Source: an uncultured Lachnospiraceae bacterium
GTDB lineage: Bacteria > Bacillota > Clostridia > Lachnospirales > Lachnospiraceae
Direction of reading: 5' to 3'
DNA length: 64,000 bases
NCBI GenBank assembly: GCA_947305245.1
Contig: CAMZDG010000010.1
Span: forward strand, 31,896-95,895
Below are positions 1 through 8,557 of the stretch, piece after piece. Both the position numbers and the translations under genes were made by a program. The notes beneath the pieces were generated by a model, which was not told where the DNA came from, made no database searches, and saw only the letters and a list, made by a program, of their open reading frames with translations. Position 1 is the stretch's first letter. The number at the start of each line of letters is the position of its first letter.

Positions 1-235
1 ATTCACCCTCCGATTTCCCCACCTGTTCCTTTTCTACCAAGGCTTCCACCATCTTATTTTCGAATAGAAGCAGTCCCTTGTCTCCCATGCGCTTTAACAT
101 GGTATAGACCGTGGACTTTTTCCAGTCATATTTTTCCAGACAGATCCTGGCGAGCTCCGTTGCCGAGATCGGCTCCTTCTCCCAGATCACGTCCATCAAC
201 CGATATTCACTCTCGCTCAACTTCACGTCCGTCAT
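1..235 (-). CDS. BlaI/MecI-family transcriptional repressor (partial, C-terminus off the left edge)
   Basis: The first 78 residues are visible. They form a winged-helix domain of the BlaI/MecI/CopY (Penicillinase_R) family: an opening SESEYRLMDVIWE helix, then KKSTVYTMLKRM as the recognition-helix region and a KGLL wing. It is closely similar in layout to the second BlaI homologue at 53967-54326. Family members bind short dyads as dimers and are cleaved after signalling by a BlaR1/M56 membrane peptidase. Any partner peptidase would lie outside the window to the left. Two perfect dyads directly upstream (299-312, 324-337) suggest autoregulation. The ATG at 235 is the first start codon in the open frame. 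Confidence 0.88.
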   Translation of the reverse strand, partial: MTDVKLSESEYRLMDVIWEKEPISATELARICLEKYDWKKSTVYTMLKRMGDKGLLLFENKMVEALVEKEQVGKSEGE

Positions 236-298
236 GTTCTCTCACTGCTCCTTGCCATTTTATAAAAATATAGTTCTTTTTCATTCGATCATTTCCAG

Positions 299-350
299 TC
301 TACAATTGTAGAACTAACTTCATTCTACATATGTAGACCGCTCACGTCAA
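299..350 (-). promoter_or_regulatory. BlaI-type promoter with two 14-bp operators
   Basis: Read on the minus strand there is a -35 TTGACG (345-350), a 17-bp spacer and a -10 TAGAAT (322-327). Two perfect 14-bp palindromes are present: TCTACATATGTAGA (324-337), which overlaps the -10 and spacer, and TCTACAATTGTAGA (299-312) downstream of it. Their centres are exactly 25 bp apart. The TACA/TGTA half-sites match the known BlaI/MecI operator type. The same geometry recurs upstream of the other BlaI gene at 54398-54450. Confidence 0.8.
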
Positions 351-479
351 GTCTTTTTATTCTTTTCTTTTTTCCTGCAGCGTATTATACTGTTTCTTAG
401 GAAAAATCTTTCGATCGGTCGCGCGCCAGGCGAAAAAATCCTTATTTTACAGGGATTTCGTCATAATTGCAACCGTCGG

Positions 480-508
480 TTGACAAATTGAAAAGGCGGA
501 TTTATGGC
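480..508 (+). promoter_or_regulatory. Candidate promoter of the XRE regulator gene
   Basis: TTGACA (480-485), a 17-bp spacer and a weak TATGGC (503-508). It lies 140 bp upstream of the XRE gene start. The rest of the 236-648 intergenic stretch, beyond this and the BlaI operators, shows no open frame with a ribosome binding site and no recognisable RNA motif. Confidence 0.4.
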
Positions 509-648
509 GTGCAACTCCCCCTCATGATACGATGAACTTGCTTAAGCAAAGTCTCGAGGCATGGGCATGGCAGATCTTTCGCATCAACATTTGACCGGAA
601 AGACCCTACCCTTCTCTCAAAGGAAAAAGATTAGAAAGGGGAAACAAA

Positions 649-1653
649 ATGATATTAGCAGATAAGATTATGAATGAAAGAAAAAAGAATGGATGGTCTC
701 AGGAGGAGCTTGCGGAACAGCTCTCCGTCTCCAGACAATCCATTTCGAAATGGGAAAGCGCACAGGCCATTCCCGACATCCAAAAGATCATTAAGATGGC
801 AGAGCTCTTCGGCGTGACCACGGACTACCTTCTGAAAGATGAAATCGAGCCGGAAGTCGTAAGCGCTGCCCCGTCCGCAGTCTCAGCAGATCCCTCCACG
901 GATAACTGCATCCGCGTCTCCATGGAGGAGGCAAATGAATTCCTAAACATGGAAGAAAAGGTCATTCCAAGGCTGGCAAACATGGTAAGCCTTTGCATCT
1001 TCGCTCCGGCGCTGCTTTTGTTTTTCATCGCCGTTTCGATCATCCCAGGATTTCCCGTTGGCACGACCATTATGACTGGTATCGGCGTGATCAGCATGAT
1101 CCTTCTCATCGCCGTGGCCGTCTTCGTATTTGTGATCGACGGCGCGAAGATGAAGCGCTTTGAATACTTGGAAAAGAGTCCTATCGAGACGCTCTACGGC
1201 GTCACTGGCATGGTAAAGGAACGGAAGAAAGCATCCGAGCAGACGCTCGTTACCTTGACCGCCCTCGGCGTGATCATATGCATTCTCAGCGTGGTTCCCC
1301 TGCTCACCGCAGCCTTCCTGGAAGCACCCGGATACGTAACACTCCTGATGGTGTCCCTATTACTGATCTTCATATGTGCCGGCGTAAACCTTCTGGTTCG
1401 AGCAGGCTCCGAAAACGGCGCTTATGACAAGCTCCTGCAGGAGGGCGGCTACTCGATCAGCGAAAAGCAAAAGGCTCCCCTCGTCGGCGCAGTCGCTCCC
1501 ATCTACTGGATCCTTATCGTAGGGATCTACCTTGCCTGGAGCTTTTGGGCAGATGCATGGGACCGCTCCTGGATCATCTGGCCCGTAGCCGGCGTTCTGT
1601 TTACGATTGTCATGGCAGTCGTCAGCATCGTCGCGCAAAACAAGAATCAATAA
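649..1653 (+). CDS. XRE-family transcriptional regulator with six-helix membrane domain
   Basis: Residues about 6-60 are a classic HTH_3/XRE DNA-binding domain (WSQEELAEQLSVSRQSISKWE). Residues 62-105 are a hydrophilic linker. Residues 111-329 hold about six hydrophobic segments (roughly 111-133, 140-163, 202-222, 228-250, 280-300, 307-329), so this is a membrane-anchored regulator. Such HTH-plus-membrane proteins are common in Clostridia; their signals are mostly unknown. The start is set by a GAAAGGGGAAAC ribosome binding site just upstream of the ATG. It is monocistronic, followed by a hairpin terminator. Target genes cannot be read from the sequence. Confidence 0.85.
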   Translation: MILADKIMNERKKNGWSQEELAEQLSVSRQSISKWESAQAIPDIQKIIKMAELFGVTTDYLLKDEIEPEVVSAAPSAVSADPSTDNCIRVSMEEANEFLNMEEKVIPRLANMVSLCIFAPALLLFFIAVSIIPGFPVGTTIMTGIGVISMILLIAVAVFVFVIDGAKMKRFEYLEKSPIETLYGVTGMVKERKKASEQTLVTLTALGVIICILSVVPLLTAAFLEAPGYVTLLMVSLLLIFICAGVNLLVRAGSENGAYDKLLQEGGYSISEKQKAPLVGAVAPIYWILIVGIYLAWSFWADAWDRSWIIWPVAGVLFTIVMAVVSIVAQNKNQ

Positions 1654-1699
1654 GAACACCATCCTCACCCCATAAGACAACGATCATTATGTTCACAAA

Positions 1700-1738
1700 A
1701 AGAGGGCGCCCGCCAGGGACGTCCTCTTCCTTTTTCTT
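1700..1738. terminator. Bidirectional rho-independent terminator
   Basis: A 9-bp stem (AAGAGGGCG, 1700-1708, with CGTCCTCTT, 1720-1728, one G-U pair) is followed by CCTTTTTCTT on the plus strand and by a T-run on the minus strand. It sits between the converging genes 649-1653 (+) and 1747-2769 (-). Confidence 0.7.
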
Positions 1739-1746
1739 AGGTTTCA

Positions 1747-2769
1747 TTAATACTTCAGGCTCCGCATGCTGCCCTCCTGAAAGGTATACTCCGGCGTGCT
1801 GAAGGGGAATTTAATCTCCTCTTCATAATACCAAGGGTCATCCGGATGCTGGTTATTCTTTAGAAGGTGAAATTCCTGTGCGGGCATATACCCCTGCGCC
1901 AGAAGGAATGCCTTCTTCCCCTCCGCATTTACGCATTCATCCACCACCATCACGACGTGCCCCGGACTGCCTCCGTATAGAAATACGTCGCCCGCCTTCA
2001 ATAATGACAGTAGTGTCGGTTCCGATTCTTTCTCCATGGAAAGGGTTCCGGCATAGCAAAAGATGGTTTTTAGGTACCTGACAAAGCAGTCATAAGACGT
2101 ATCCTTGGATTTCGACTTGATCCAGGAGACGTTATTCCCGTTGACGGTGACGCGGTAGCCGTCCCGCCACTTGGAATACTCCGCAAGGAACCCGCTGGTG
2201 AAGTGGAACTGGATCCTGTCATACTGCTCCGTCGCCCAAAAATACTCCGCGTACATTCGCATCACGGAATCCGCGCACTGCTGCAGGTCATATTCTTCCA
2301 TAGGCAGGGCAAACACGGCAGCGTGGTCGGTTTGGATCCCCTTCTCGCTCCCGTCATATAAGTGCACCTTCGACCCCGCGGGCTTCATCGGATACTGCCG
2401 GAGGAACTCCTCAAAACTTCCTTCCTCCACACTGGCCCTCTCATAGCCCGCCGGCGTAAGAACTCTCGTCTCCAGCGTCTCCCCCGCATCCTCTATGATC
2501 TGATAGCTGCTTCCCGCAGCTCCCGCACTTTCATAAGCATCCTCTGATCCGTCTAAAGCTTCGTTCTCCGAAAGACTTGCGCTTTTTCCTTCCTGCTCTT
2601 TTTCTTGGGAAGATGCCTTAGACGCCTCGCTCTCCTTCGAGACGATCGGCTGCACCTCCAGGATCGGATCCTTCTCCTTCCCGCAGGCCGTCATGCCAAG
2701 GCATACCAACGTCAGGGCAACCAACGTCAAGCAACCTTTTGCTCTATACTTCTTTCTCTGATTTTTCAT
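1747..2769 (-). CDS. DUF4846-domain lipoprotein
   Basis: 340 residues. A lipoprotein signal peptide (lysine/arginine-rich start, hydrophobic core, MTAC lipobox with Cys29) is followed by a Ser/Glu-rich linker to about residue 95. The globular domain resembles DUF4846: a HAAVFALPMEEYDLQQCADS segment, then YFWATEQYDRIQFHFTSGF, a KWRDGYRV stretch and a GGSPGHVVMVVD segment. The function of the family is not known to me; the GHVVMV and final secreted-protein features suggest an extracellular, membrane-tethered enzyme or binding protein. It is transcribed alone, divergent from 2949-4385. Confidence 0.72.
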   Translation of the reverse strand: MKNQRKKYRAKGCLTLVALTLVCLGMTACGKEKDPILEVQPIVSKESEASKASSQEKEQEGKSASLSENEALDGSEDAYESAGAAGSSYQIIEDAGETLETRVLTPAGYERASVEEGSFEEFLRQYPMKPAGSKVHLYDGSEKGIQTDHAAVFALPMEEYDLQQCADSVMRMYAEYFWATEQYDRIQFHFTSGFLAEYSKWRDGYRVTVNGNNVSWIKSKSKDTSYDCFVRYLKTIFCYAGTLSMEKESEPTLLSLLKAGDVFLYGGSPGHVVMVVDECVNAEGKKAFLLAQGYMPAQEFHLLKNNQHPDDPWYYEEEIKFPFSTPEYTFQEGSMRSLKY

Positions 2770-2864
2770 ATATCAACCCTAATCGTTCTGTCATCTGATC
2801 ATTTTATGAAACATCCAAATAAAGCATACCACGTTTGCTTTCATGATACAATCTTATCCCCAGG

Positions 2865-2894
2865 TTGACATTCTCTCTTTTATTATATTAAAAT
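2865..2894 (+). promoter_or_regulatory. Candidate sigma-A promoter for the lipoprotein gene at 2949
   Basis: TTGACA (2865-2870), an 18-bp AT-rich spacer and TAAAAT (2889-2894), about 50 bp ahead of the GTG start. The ribosome binding site is GGGAGG at 2936-2941. Confidence 0.5.
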
Positions 2895-2948
2895 AGTTTT
2901 AAATGGCGTAAAACTTTTTGTTCATGAGTTCATATGGGAGGTGTTTAG

Positions 2949-4385
2949 GTGAAAAGTTCGTTCTGGCTTATAATCATTCTTCTGTGTTTTTCCGTGACTG
3001 GTTGCGCGAAGGCAGAAAAGGGAAGCGAAAACAGTTCCACAAACACTGCATTATCATCCGAAAGCTCCCCCATGCAAACGCAAGACTCTAGCGAATCATC
3101 GATTGCTTCCTCCGCCGAAACAGATCCTTCCAATAGGGAAGTCGTTGAAGCATGGGAGCCCGACAGCGACCGCATTCCTTCCCAAGATGAGCTCATTCAG
3201 TATTGGTATGATCACAGGGATTATCCCTTAAAGGCACGCTCCGCAGCTTGGCAAAGATACTTTTCCATGGGCCTTCTCTATGAAATGCAAGGCCCTCCGG
3301 AGGACCTGCTTAAGGAAATGGATTCTGACGAACTGGCAACGCTTTTGTTCCGATATCCTGGGGGAATCATGAACGAATTCGCCGGAGATACCGATAAGAA
3401 GGGAATTGAGATCTTTAGGGAAAAATGCAATATCTTCAATGAGCTTACTCTTCGCGAGGATGGTGCCCATGCCATCCTGAAGGCTTTTTCGGAAATCCCT
3501 CTTGACATAGCGCAAGCCACAGGCGTAACTGCCTATCAAGATATCGGCTATAACGCAGAGCGATTTATATATGTTTATGTTACTTGTTATCAGGATCAAT
3601 TTACGGAGGAAGACATTGCTTTTTATGAAGAGATTTATCAAGACCGATACGAAAAATACTATTCAGATTATTTAAGGAGATCTTCATCTAATAGTGGTCT
3701 CTTTCGTAAAGTGGTTTTCTCCGTTGGGGATACAAATCGCGCGGAGAAATCCTATATGTATACCTTAGATGCTTTTAAGGAACTAAAAAATATATGGTAT
3801 CAAAGAAAAGATTATCCCAATCTGTTTTGGGATGCGCCGTCTGGTTACAATGGATATTACACTTATCCGGAAAGGGAAATCACGGAAGCAGACATTATCG
3901 ACGTATTAAATCCTCCGAGTGATCTGCTGGTAAGTCTTTCCACGGCGGAAATCGCCAGTTTGACCGTGCGATATTACAGTCAGATTGCTCCTAGCAACCG
4001 TGAATTGAGCACACATTTGGGGAAAACCATATTAGAGGATGGCACTTCTGACATTTTCTTCCAATATATGGAAAAGAACTGTGATCTGTTAAAAGAATTG
4101 CTACGGCGTGAAGACGGCATCTCATGTTATATTGATGCCTATTGCGACCATGGAATATCCAGCTTAGATTATGCTTCCCTGTCCAAGGACAATATGTTGT
4201 TTTATGACACTATAGAGGAATACCTTGCCTGCCGTTTTATGGACAGATATTTGAATCGCTTCACGGAAGAAGACATTCAACATTACTATGAAGTCTATGA
4301 TCAGAAAAAACCTCTTTATGATCAAATAAAAGACGCTGCCACGCGGGAGCTCTTTGAAACGGAGCTCTCGAGGCAGCGCCAGTAG
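2949..4385 (+). CDS. Uncharacterised lipoprotein with an internal duplication
   Basis: 478 residues from a GTG start placed 7 bases after GGAGG. The signal peptide ends in a VTGC lipobox (Cys19), followed by a Ser-rich linker to about residue 75. The rest consists of two related halves. Half 1 has PPEDLLKEM (116), EKCNIFNELTLREDG (158-172) and FTEEDIAFYEEIY (218-230). Half 2 has PPSDLLVSL (322), EKNCDLLKELLRREDG (375-390) and FTEEDIQHYYEVY (438-450). The spacing of the matched blocks is about 206-220 residues, so this is a tandem domain duplication. No family recognised; it is likely an all-helical surface protein. Confidence 0.75.
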   Translation: MKSSFWLIIILLCFSVTGCAKAEKGSENSSTNTALSSESSPMQTQDSSESSIASSAETDPSNREVVEAWEPDSDRIPSQDELIQYWYDHRDYPLKARSAAWQRYFSMGLLYEMQGPPEDLLKEMDSDELATLLFRYPGGIMNEFAGDTDKKGIEIFREKCNIFNELTLREDGAHAILKAFSEIPLDIAQATGVTAYQDIGYNAERFIYVYVTCYQDQFTEEDIAFYEEIYQDRYEKYYSDYLRRSSSNSGLFRKVVFSVGDTNRAEKSYMYTLDAFKELKNIWYQRKDYPNLFWDAPSGYNGYYTYPEREITEADIIDVLNPPSDLLVSLSTAEIASLTVRYYSQIAPSNRELSTHLGKTILEDGTSDIFFQYMEKNCDLLKELLRREDGISCYIDAYCDHGISSLDYASLSKDNMLFYDTIEEYLACRFMDRYLNRFTEEDIQHYYEVYDQKKPLYDQIKDAATRELFETELSRQRQ

Positions 4386-4430
4386 GCAGATAGATGCCTG
4401 ACAGTTATTCATTTAAAGAGCAACGCCTGA

Positions 4431-5444
4431 TCATGCATCGCAAAACAGTTCCAGTTTTGCGATGAGATCCTCCAGAATATATCTGGAGTCCACGTCCGTA
4501 TACATTTTTACTATGGGGCGTGCGCCAGGATTCCCATCCTGCGCCGCCCCCTCTTTTTCTATTGGCATTTCCTTTTGTCCATTGGTATCTCCAGCTGACA
4601 TCCATGCAACGGAGGAAGTATCTTCTGCCACGACGGGCGCGGAAACATAATGAAAGTGTCCGCAGTCCGGATTCAGCGCCAGCGCGATGGCAGGAGAATC
4701 GCCGAGGGACCAGCTCTCCCCCTTCGTCCAGCCTGCATATTCGGAATTGTTATAATTCACCAAATTCCAGAAAAGATGCTCACCGATCTTGCCGCAGGGC
4801 AGAACTCTTCTTTGAAGCTCTGCGATGCCAATGTTGATCGTCGTATAAACTGTGGACGGAACGATCCAGACGTCGCCGCCGCAGGACAGTACCTGGTTCG
4901 CTGCCATAATATCATTGCCCGCGTTAAACTCGCGGAAGGGCGCGGGGTGCGGCGCTTCCCCGTGAGTTCCGATCCAGATAACGGTCATGCGCCCTATAAT
5001 GTCGGGGCAGGCCTGTATGGCAACTGCCACATTCGTGATGGCGCCCTGGCAGAGCACGAACAAGGGCTTTTCGTCCTCTCGAAGTGCCTCCTCGATCAGG
5101 AAACGCACGCCCTCAGAGAGTGCTACGTCTTCTAAGCCCGTCTGCATGTTGCTCCCTTCATTGTTTGCTTCATTGCACTGTGCGGCACCGATGGGCCCTT
5201 CCTGTCCGCGGAATGCCGGCACGTCATGAATGTCCATGCAATCCAGGATCGTCAGGATCTCCTGATAGCTCCTCTCCATGGAACCCTCTTCCCGAAAATG
5301 CTCCGCGAGAATCCCCTTAACGATCAGCTTCGGGCTGAGGAGCGCCTGTACGATCGCGTAGGGATCATCCGCCTCGCAGGCAGCATCCGTATCAATGATC
5401 ACTCGAATCTTCTTATATTCCGGCACGTCATATAAAAATCCCAT
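4431..5444 (-). CDS. Nucleoside-hydrolase-like protein (inosine/uridine-preferring family)
   Basis: 337 residues. The N-terminal motif DTDAACEADD (residues 18-27) matches the DxDxxxDD calcium-binding signature of nucleoside hydrolases. Later motifs such as PLFVLCQGAITNVAVAIQ and EFNAGNDIMAANQVL match the family core. Such enzymes cleave the N-glycosidic bond of ribonucleosides; related DUF1593-type proteins act on other glycosides, so the substrate is unsure. The C-terminal part (about 280-315) is a low-complexity insertion not typical of the family. An 11-bp perfect inverted repeat (CATCGCAAAAC, 4436-4446 and 4454-4464) covers the last codons. Confidence 0.75.
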   Translation of the reverse strand: MGFLYDVPEYKKIRVIIDTDAACEADDPYAIVQALLSPKLIVKGILAEHFREEGSMERSYQEILTILDCMDIHDVPAFRGQEGPIGAAQCNEANNEGSNMQTGLEDVALSEGVRFLIEEALREDEKPLFVLCQGAITNVAVAIQACPDIIGRMTVIWIGTHGEAPHPAPFREFNAGNDIMAANQVLSCGGDVWIVPSTVYTTINIGIAELQRRVLPCGKIGEHLFWNLVNYNNSEYAGWTKGESWSLGDSPAIALALNPDCGHFHYVSAPVVAEDTSSVAWMSAGDTNGQKEMPIEKEGAAQDGNPGARPIVKMYTDVDSRYILEDLIAKLELFCDA

Positions 5445-5607
5445 GATTCCTCCTAGCCTTCCCCTTTTGTAATCTCCCCTAAAACGATGTCCTCTTCGTC
5501 TATCAATGCTTCTCTTCTTAGTGTACTACCCAGACGCCTCCTTGTCCATCCGTAATCTTTTTCCTAAGGTTCCTTCCGAGGTGCAAGCTTCCGCTCCTTT
5601 CCAAGCA

Positions 5608-5636
5608 TTGTCTTTTCTCCGGGCTTTTGATACAAT
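5608..5636 (+). promoter_or_regulatory. Candidate promoter of the LytTR regulator gene
   Basis: TTGTCT (5608-5613), a 17-bp spacer and TACAAT (5631-5636), 82 bp before the ATG at 5718. Confidence 0.5.
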
Positions 5637-5717
5637 ATATTTGCAGTGCGTGCTAGTTTTCACGCAGGACCAGCGCTCACACAGGATCCCACATATCGTC
5701 AAAAGAATGGAGAAACC

Positions 5718-6419
5718 ATGAGAATCGCAGTTTGTGATGATGAAGAAAGATTTCAGGTACAGATCCGTGACCTGATTGAAAAGATCTATAGCAGCCTCGA
5801 CGTGATCGTTGACGTGTACTCCGACGGGAAAAAGCTCCTGGAACGGTACGATGCCAACCCTTATGACGTGCTCTTTCTGGACATTGAAATGCCCGCCATG
5901 GACGGCATCACCTTGGCAAAAAAGCTTCGGGAGCGGAGCGAGAACGTCTTCCTCGTGTTTCTCACCGGTCACGTGGAATATGCCCTGGAAGGCTATGAAG
6001 TGAATGCCCTGCGCTATCTGACCAAGCCCATCCGCGAGGACAAGCTGCGCGAGGTGTTAAAGTATGTTATGGAGAAAAACACCGGGAAGCGCCAGCTCAT
6101 GATCAAGTCTGAGGGCGAGGAGCTTCGCCTGAACGTGTCCGACATTCTGTATTTCGAGGCGCAGAATCAATATGTCATGATTTATGAGAAGAAGGGAGAC
6201 CACCTGGTTCGCGCGAATATGGCGGATTTTGAAGAGGAACTAAAGGGCGACGGGTTCTTCCGCATCCACAGAGGGTACCTCATCTCGCTTTCCAAGGTAC
6301 GAAAGATCGTGAAATCTGACGTGATCATGGAAAACGGCATCTCTCTCCCCGTCAGTCGAAGCAACTTAAAGCCCCTGAAGGAGGCCCTGTATTCCTTCGT
6401 GGAGGAAGAAGCCTTCTAG
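5718..6419 (+). CDS. LytTR-family response regulator (orphan)
   Basis: 233 residues. The receiver domain (1-118) has acidic residues at 7-8, phospho-acceptor Asp55 (FLDIEMPAMDG), Thr83 and Lys103. The LytTR DNA-binding domain (about 125-225) carries YFEAQNQYVMIY, FFRIHRGYLISL and LPVSRSNLKPLKEAL. This class usually works with a 10TMS (HPK10-type) histidine kinase in peptide quorum sensing or autolysin control, but no kinase gene is adjacent. The start chosen is the ATG at 5718 behind GGAG; an upstream in-frame start would add an unrelated tail. A CPBP protease gene follows on the same strand. Confidence 0.9.
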   Translation: MRIAVCDDEERFQVQIRDLIEKIYSSLDVIVDVYSDGKKLLERYDANPYDVLFLDIEMPAMDGITLAKKLRERSENVFLVFLTGHVEYALEGYEVNALRYLTKPIREDKLREVLKYVMEKNTGKRQLMIKSEGEELRLNVSDILYFEAQNQYVMIYEKKGDHLVRANMADFEEELKGDGFFRIHRGYLISLSKVRKIVKSDVIMENGISLPVSRSNLKPLKEALYSFVEEEAF

Positions 6420-6586
6420 GCGGCTATTGAGCACCAAATTTACCTTTCGCGACAAGTTTTTTACCGTTTACAACAGTTTTTCCCTGGAAACTTATCGTTT
6501 GCGCTATGGTGAGTTCAACAAGAAAACAACGCAGGGCGACCGAAAACCAATCGCCCCGCCATCAAAAAAAGAGAGGGAAAAACATT

Positions 6587-7447
6587 ATGAAACAAATCGC
6601 AAAAGCACTCGGTTACTTCTTGCTCTACTATGTGGGCGGCCAGATCATTTTCGCCTTTATCATTCAGTACTGCATGGGACTCTATGCCGGCGGCATTGCC
6701 CGCAGCGAAGGTACTGTCTTTTCATCGATCGAGGAAGCGCAGGCCTACGGCATTAATTTCTACCAGAACAACATGGGGATCGACCTTGCCGGCCGCGCCA
6801 TCGTTCTCCTGCTTCTTCTCCTTGTCATCTTCCTGATCAGAAAAAAGAATTTCGCAAAGGAAACTTGCATGCAAACGACCACCGGAAAGAAATGGCTCGC
6901 AGCCGTTCTCGGCGCCGTGTTTGTGATCTTCTTTGTCAATGGCATGGTGGGACTTCTCACTCCCAGCAATCAGTTGGAATCCTTTGAGCAGGCGTCCAGC
7001 GTACTGTATGCATATCCCCTTTGGCAGGCCATTCTCGCGAATGCCCTTCTGGTTCCCATCGTGGAGGAAGTGTTCTTCCGCGGACTGATCTTCTCCAGAC
7101 TTCAGAAGGTACTGCCCAACGTTGCAACGGCGCTGATCACCTCCGCAATCTTTGGTCTGGTACATGGTCAGCTCCTTTGGATGCTTTTCGCCTTTATCGT
7201 AGGTCTGGTTCTGAGCTTTGTCAGGATCAAGAGCGGCTCCATTCTGCCCACCATTCTCATGCACGTGATGATCAATACTTACGCCACCGTAGTATCCTAT
7301 GGCATCTTGAACATCACTTCTAAAGTTGTCATGATCGCCCTGATGGTACTTGGCCTGGCAAGCATTGTCGGCTGCGTATTCCTGATGAACAAGGCTTGTA
7401 AGGAAGAGACCGACGCAAAGGTCGAGGTTTCAACCGTTGTTCTGTAA
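6587..7447 (+). CDS. CPBP-family intramembrane glutamic protease
   Basis: 286 residues with about seven to eight membrane segments. The CPBP (Abi/CAAX-processing) catalytic motifs are intact: EEVFFRG with Glu160, Glu161 and Arg165; a FGLVH motif with His193; and HVMIN with His226 and Asn230. Family members include Rce1-like proteases and bacteriocin self-immunity proteins. Its position 168 bp behind a LytTR regulator resembles peptide-signalling loci, but no precursor is seen next to it. The start at ATG 6587 follows GAGAGGG; an earlier in-frame start would add a basic hydrophilic tail and is less likely. Confidence 0.87.
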   Translation: MKQIAKALGYFLLYYVGGQIIFAFIIQYCMGLYAGGIARSEGTVFSSIEEAQAYGINFYQNNMGIDLAGRAIVLLLLLLVIFLIRKKNFAKETCMQTTTGKKWLAAVLGAVFVIFFVNGMVGLLTPSNQLESFEQASSVLYAYPLWQAILANALLVPIVEEVFFRGLIFSRLQKVLPNVATALITSAIFGLVHGQLLWMLFAFIVGLVLSFVRIKSGSILPTILMHVMINTYATVVSYGILNITSKVVMIALMVLGLASIVGCVFLMNKACKEETDAKVEVSTVVL

Positions 7448-7488
7448 GCTTAGCAGATCTATCATAACATCTCTGTCATAACAAATGA

Positions 7489-7524
7489 GGCGCGCAGAAA
7501 AACTCTGTGCGCCCTTTGTCTTTT
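7489..7524 (+). terminator. Rho-independent terminator after the CPBP gene
   Basis: A 10-bp stem (GGCGCGCAGA, 7489-7498, with TCTGTGCGCC, 7504-7513, one G-U pair) is followed by CTTTGTCTTTT. It may also serve the converging minus-strand gene that ends at 7539. Confidence 0.75.
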
Positions 7525-7538
7525 AACTTGCCATTCTC

Positions 7539-8492
7539 CTACGCTTCTTTTCGCGACATGGCGAAATACCGTTTCGCCTTCTCTCGCAAATATCCCGGAT
7601 ACTTCTCCCGAAATGACTTCTGCTTAGCGATCGAATCCGTATAATATCGAAGTCCCAGTTCAAAGCAGATCTTACGGATCACCTTGGGAAGAAGCTCCAG
7701 CTCATTCTCATGAAGCAGCTCTCCTGCCACGCTCTGATAGCCTTGCAGAAGCACCTTCGTTGCCTCCGGATCCGTCCTTCCGTCCTTGGCACAGCAGGAC
7801 CTGATGCAATCCGCAATGTCATCCAAGAGCGACCCCTGCATCACCGTATCCAGGTCGATCAGCGTCTTCACCCGTCCATCCTGGAACAAAATGTTTGCAA
7901 GCTTCGGGTCACCATGGATCATCCTCGTTTTATCCACCTTCAGGGAAAGCATCTCGCCTATTCCAAGCTTGATCTCTTCCTCCAGCGCGCCGTCCCTTTG
8001 CTCCTCATAAAACGCGCCGCTCTCTAATATCCCTTGATATCGGTCGGCATAGTGCTTCAAATCATGCAGCATGGGGTAGACTGCCGTGGGCGTTCCCAGA
8101 AGGTTTTGCAAGGCCTGATGCGTCCTTGCAAGTCCCTGCCCGCAGGCGAAAAGCGCATCCTCCGAAAGCGGCAGCTCCAGCACTTCCCCTTCGATCAGGG
8201 GATACATTCTCCAATGATCCCCCTCCGGATCCGTATGGAAGTACTTTCCTTCCCGCGTCCGAAGCCAGATCGGATACGGCATGCCGGCTCCTTCGAAGGC
8301 ACTGGCATATAATAAATAGTTATGCTCCAGCGCCGTGAGGTCCATGGCCTTTCGGATCCGCTGACAGATAAAGGTCCCTTCATCATCCGTCACAACGCGG
8401 AAGGTGTCATTGATGTGCCCGTCGCCAAAAGGCGTCACGGACAGGATCTTACTTTGTGTGAATTCCCTGCAAATCTCTTCCACGCCGTGCAT
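7539..8492 (-). CDS. APH-fold phosphotransferase, resembling N-acetylhexosamine 1-kinases
   Basis: 317 residues of the aminoglycoside-phosphotransferase/choline-kinase fold. The N-terminal PFGDGHINDTFRV (21-33) with ICQRI resembles the nucleotide-binding part of NahK-type sugar kinases. The catalytic loop is HGDPKLANILF (His193, Asp195, Asn200) and the metal site is IDLDTVMQG (Asp213, Asp215). NahK phosphorylates GlcNAc/GalNAc at C1, but other APH-like kinases act on homoserine, choline or drugs, so the substrate is only suggested. Monocistronic on the minus strand, ahead of the two-component/ABC cluster in coordinates but downstream in transcription. Confidence 0.72.
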   Translation of the reverse strand: MHGVEEICREFTQSKILSVTPFGDGHINDTFRVVTDDEGTFICQRIRKAMDLTALEHNYLLYASAFEGAGMPYPIWLRTREGKYFHTDPEGDHWRMYPLIEGEVLELPLSEDALFACGQGLARTHQALQNLLGTPTAVYPMLHDLKHYADRYQGILESGAFYEEQRDGALEEEIKLGIGEMLSLKVDKTRMIHGDPKLANILFQDGRVKTLIDLDTVMQGSLLDDIADCIRSCCAKDGRTDPEATKVLLQGYQSVAGELLHENELELLPKVIRKICFELGLRYYTDSIAKQKSFREKYPGYLREKAKRYFAMSRKEA

Positions 8493-8557
8493 ATTCTTCC
8501 TCCCGGATTTCTCCTTCAGACATAAGTCATTTTTCTTGCTCTGGCCCTTATTTCAGA

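Noticed and set aside
4436..4464. Perfect 11-bp hairpin as a terminator of the nucleoside-hydrolase-like gene
   Set aside because: It lies within the last codons and is not followed by a T-run on the minus strand; kept only as a note on that gene.
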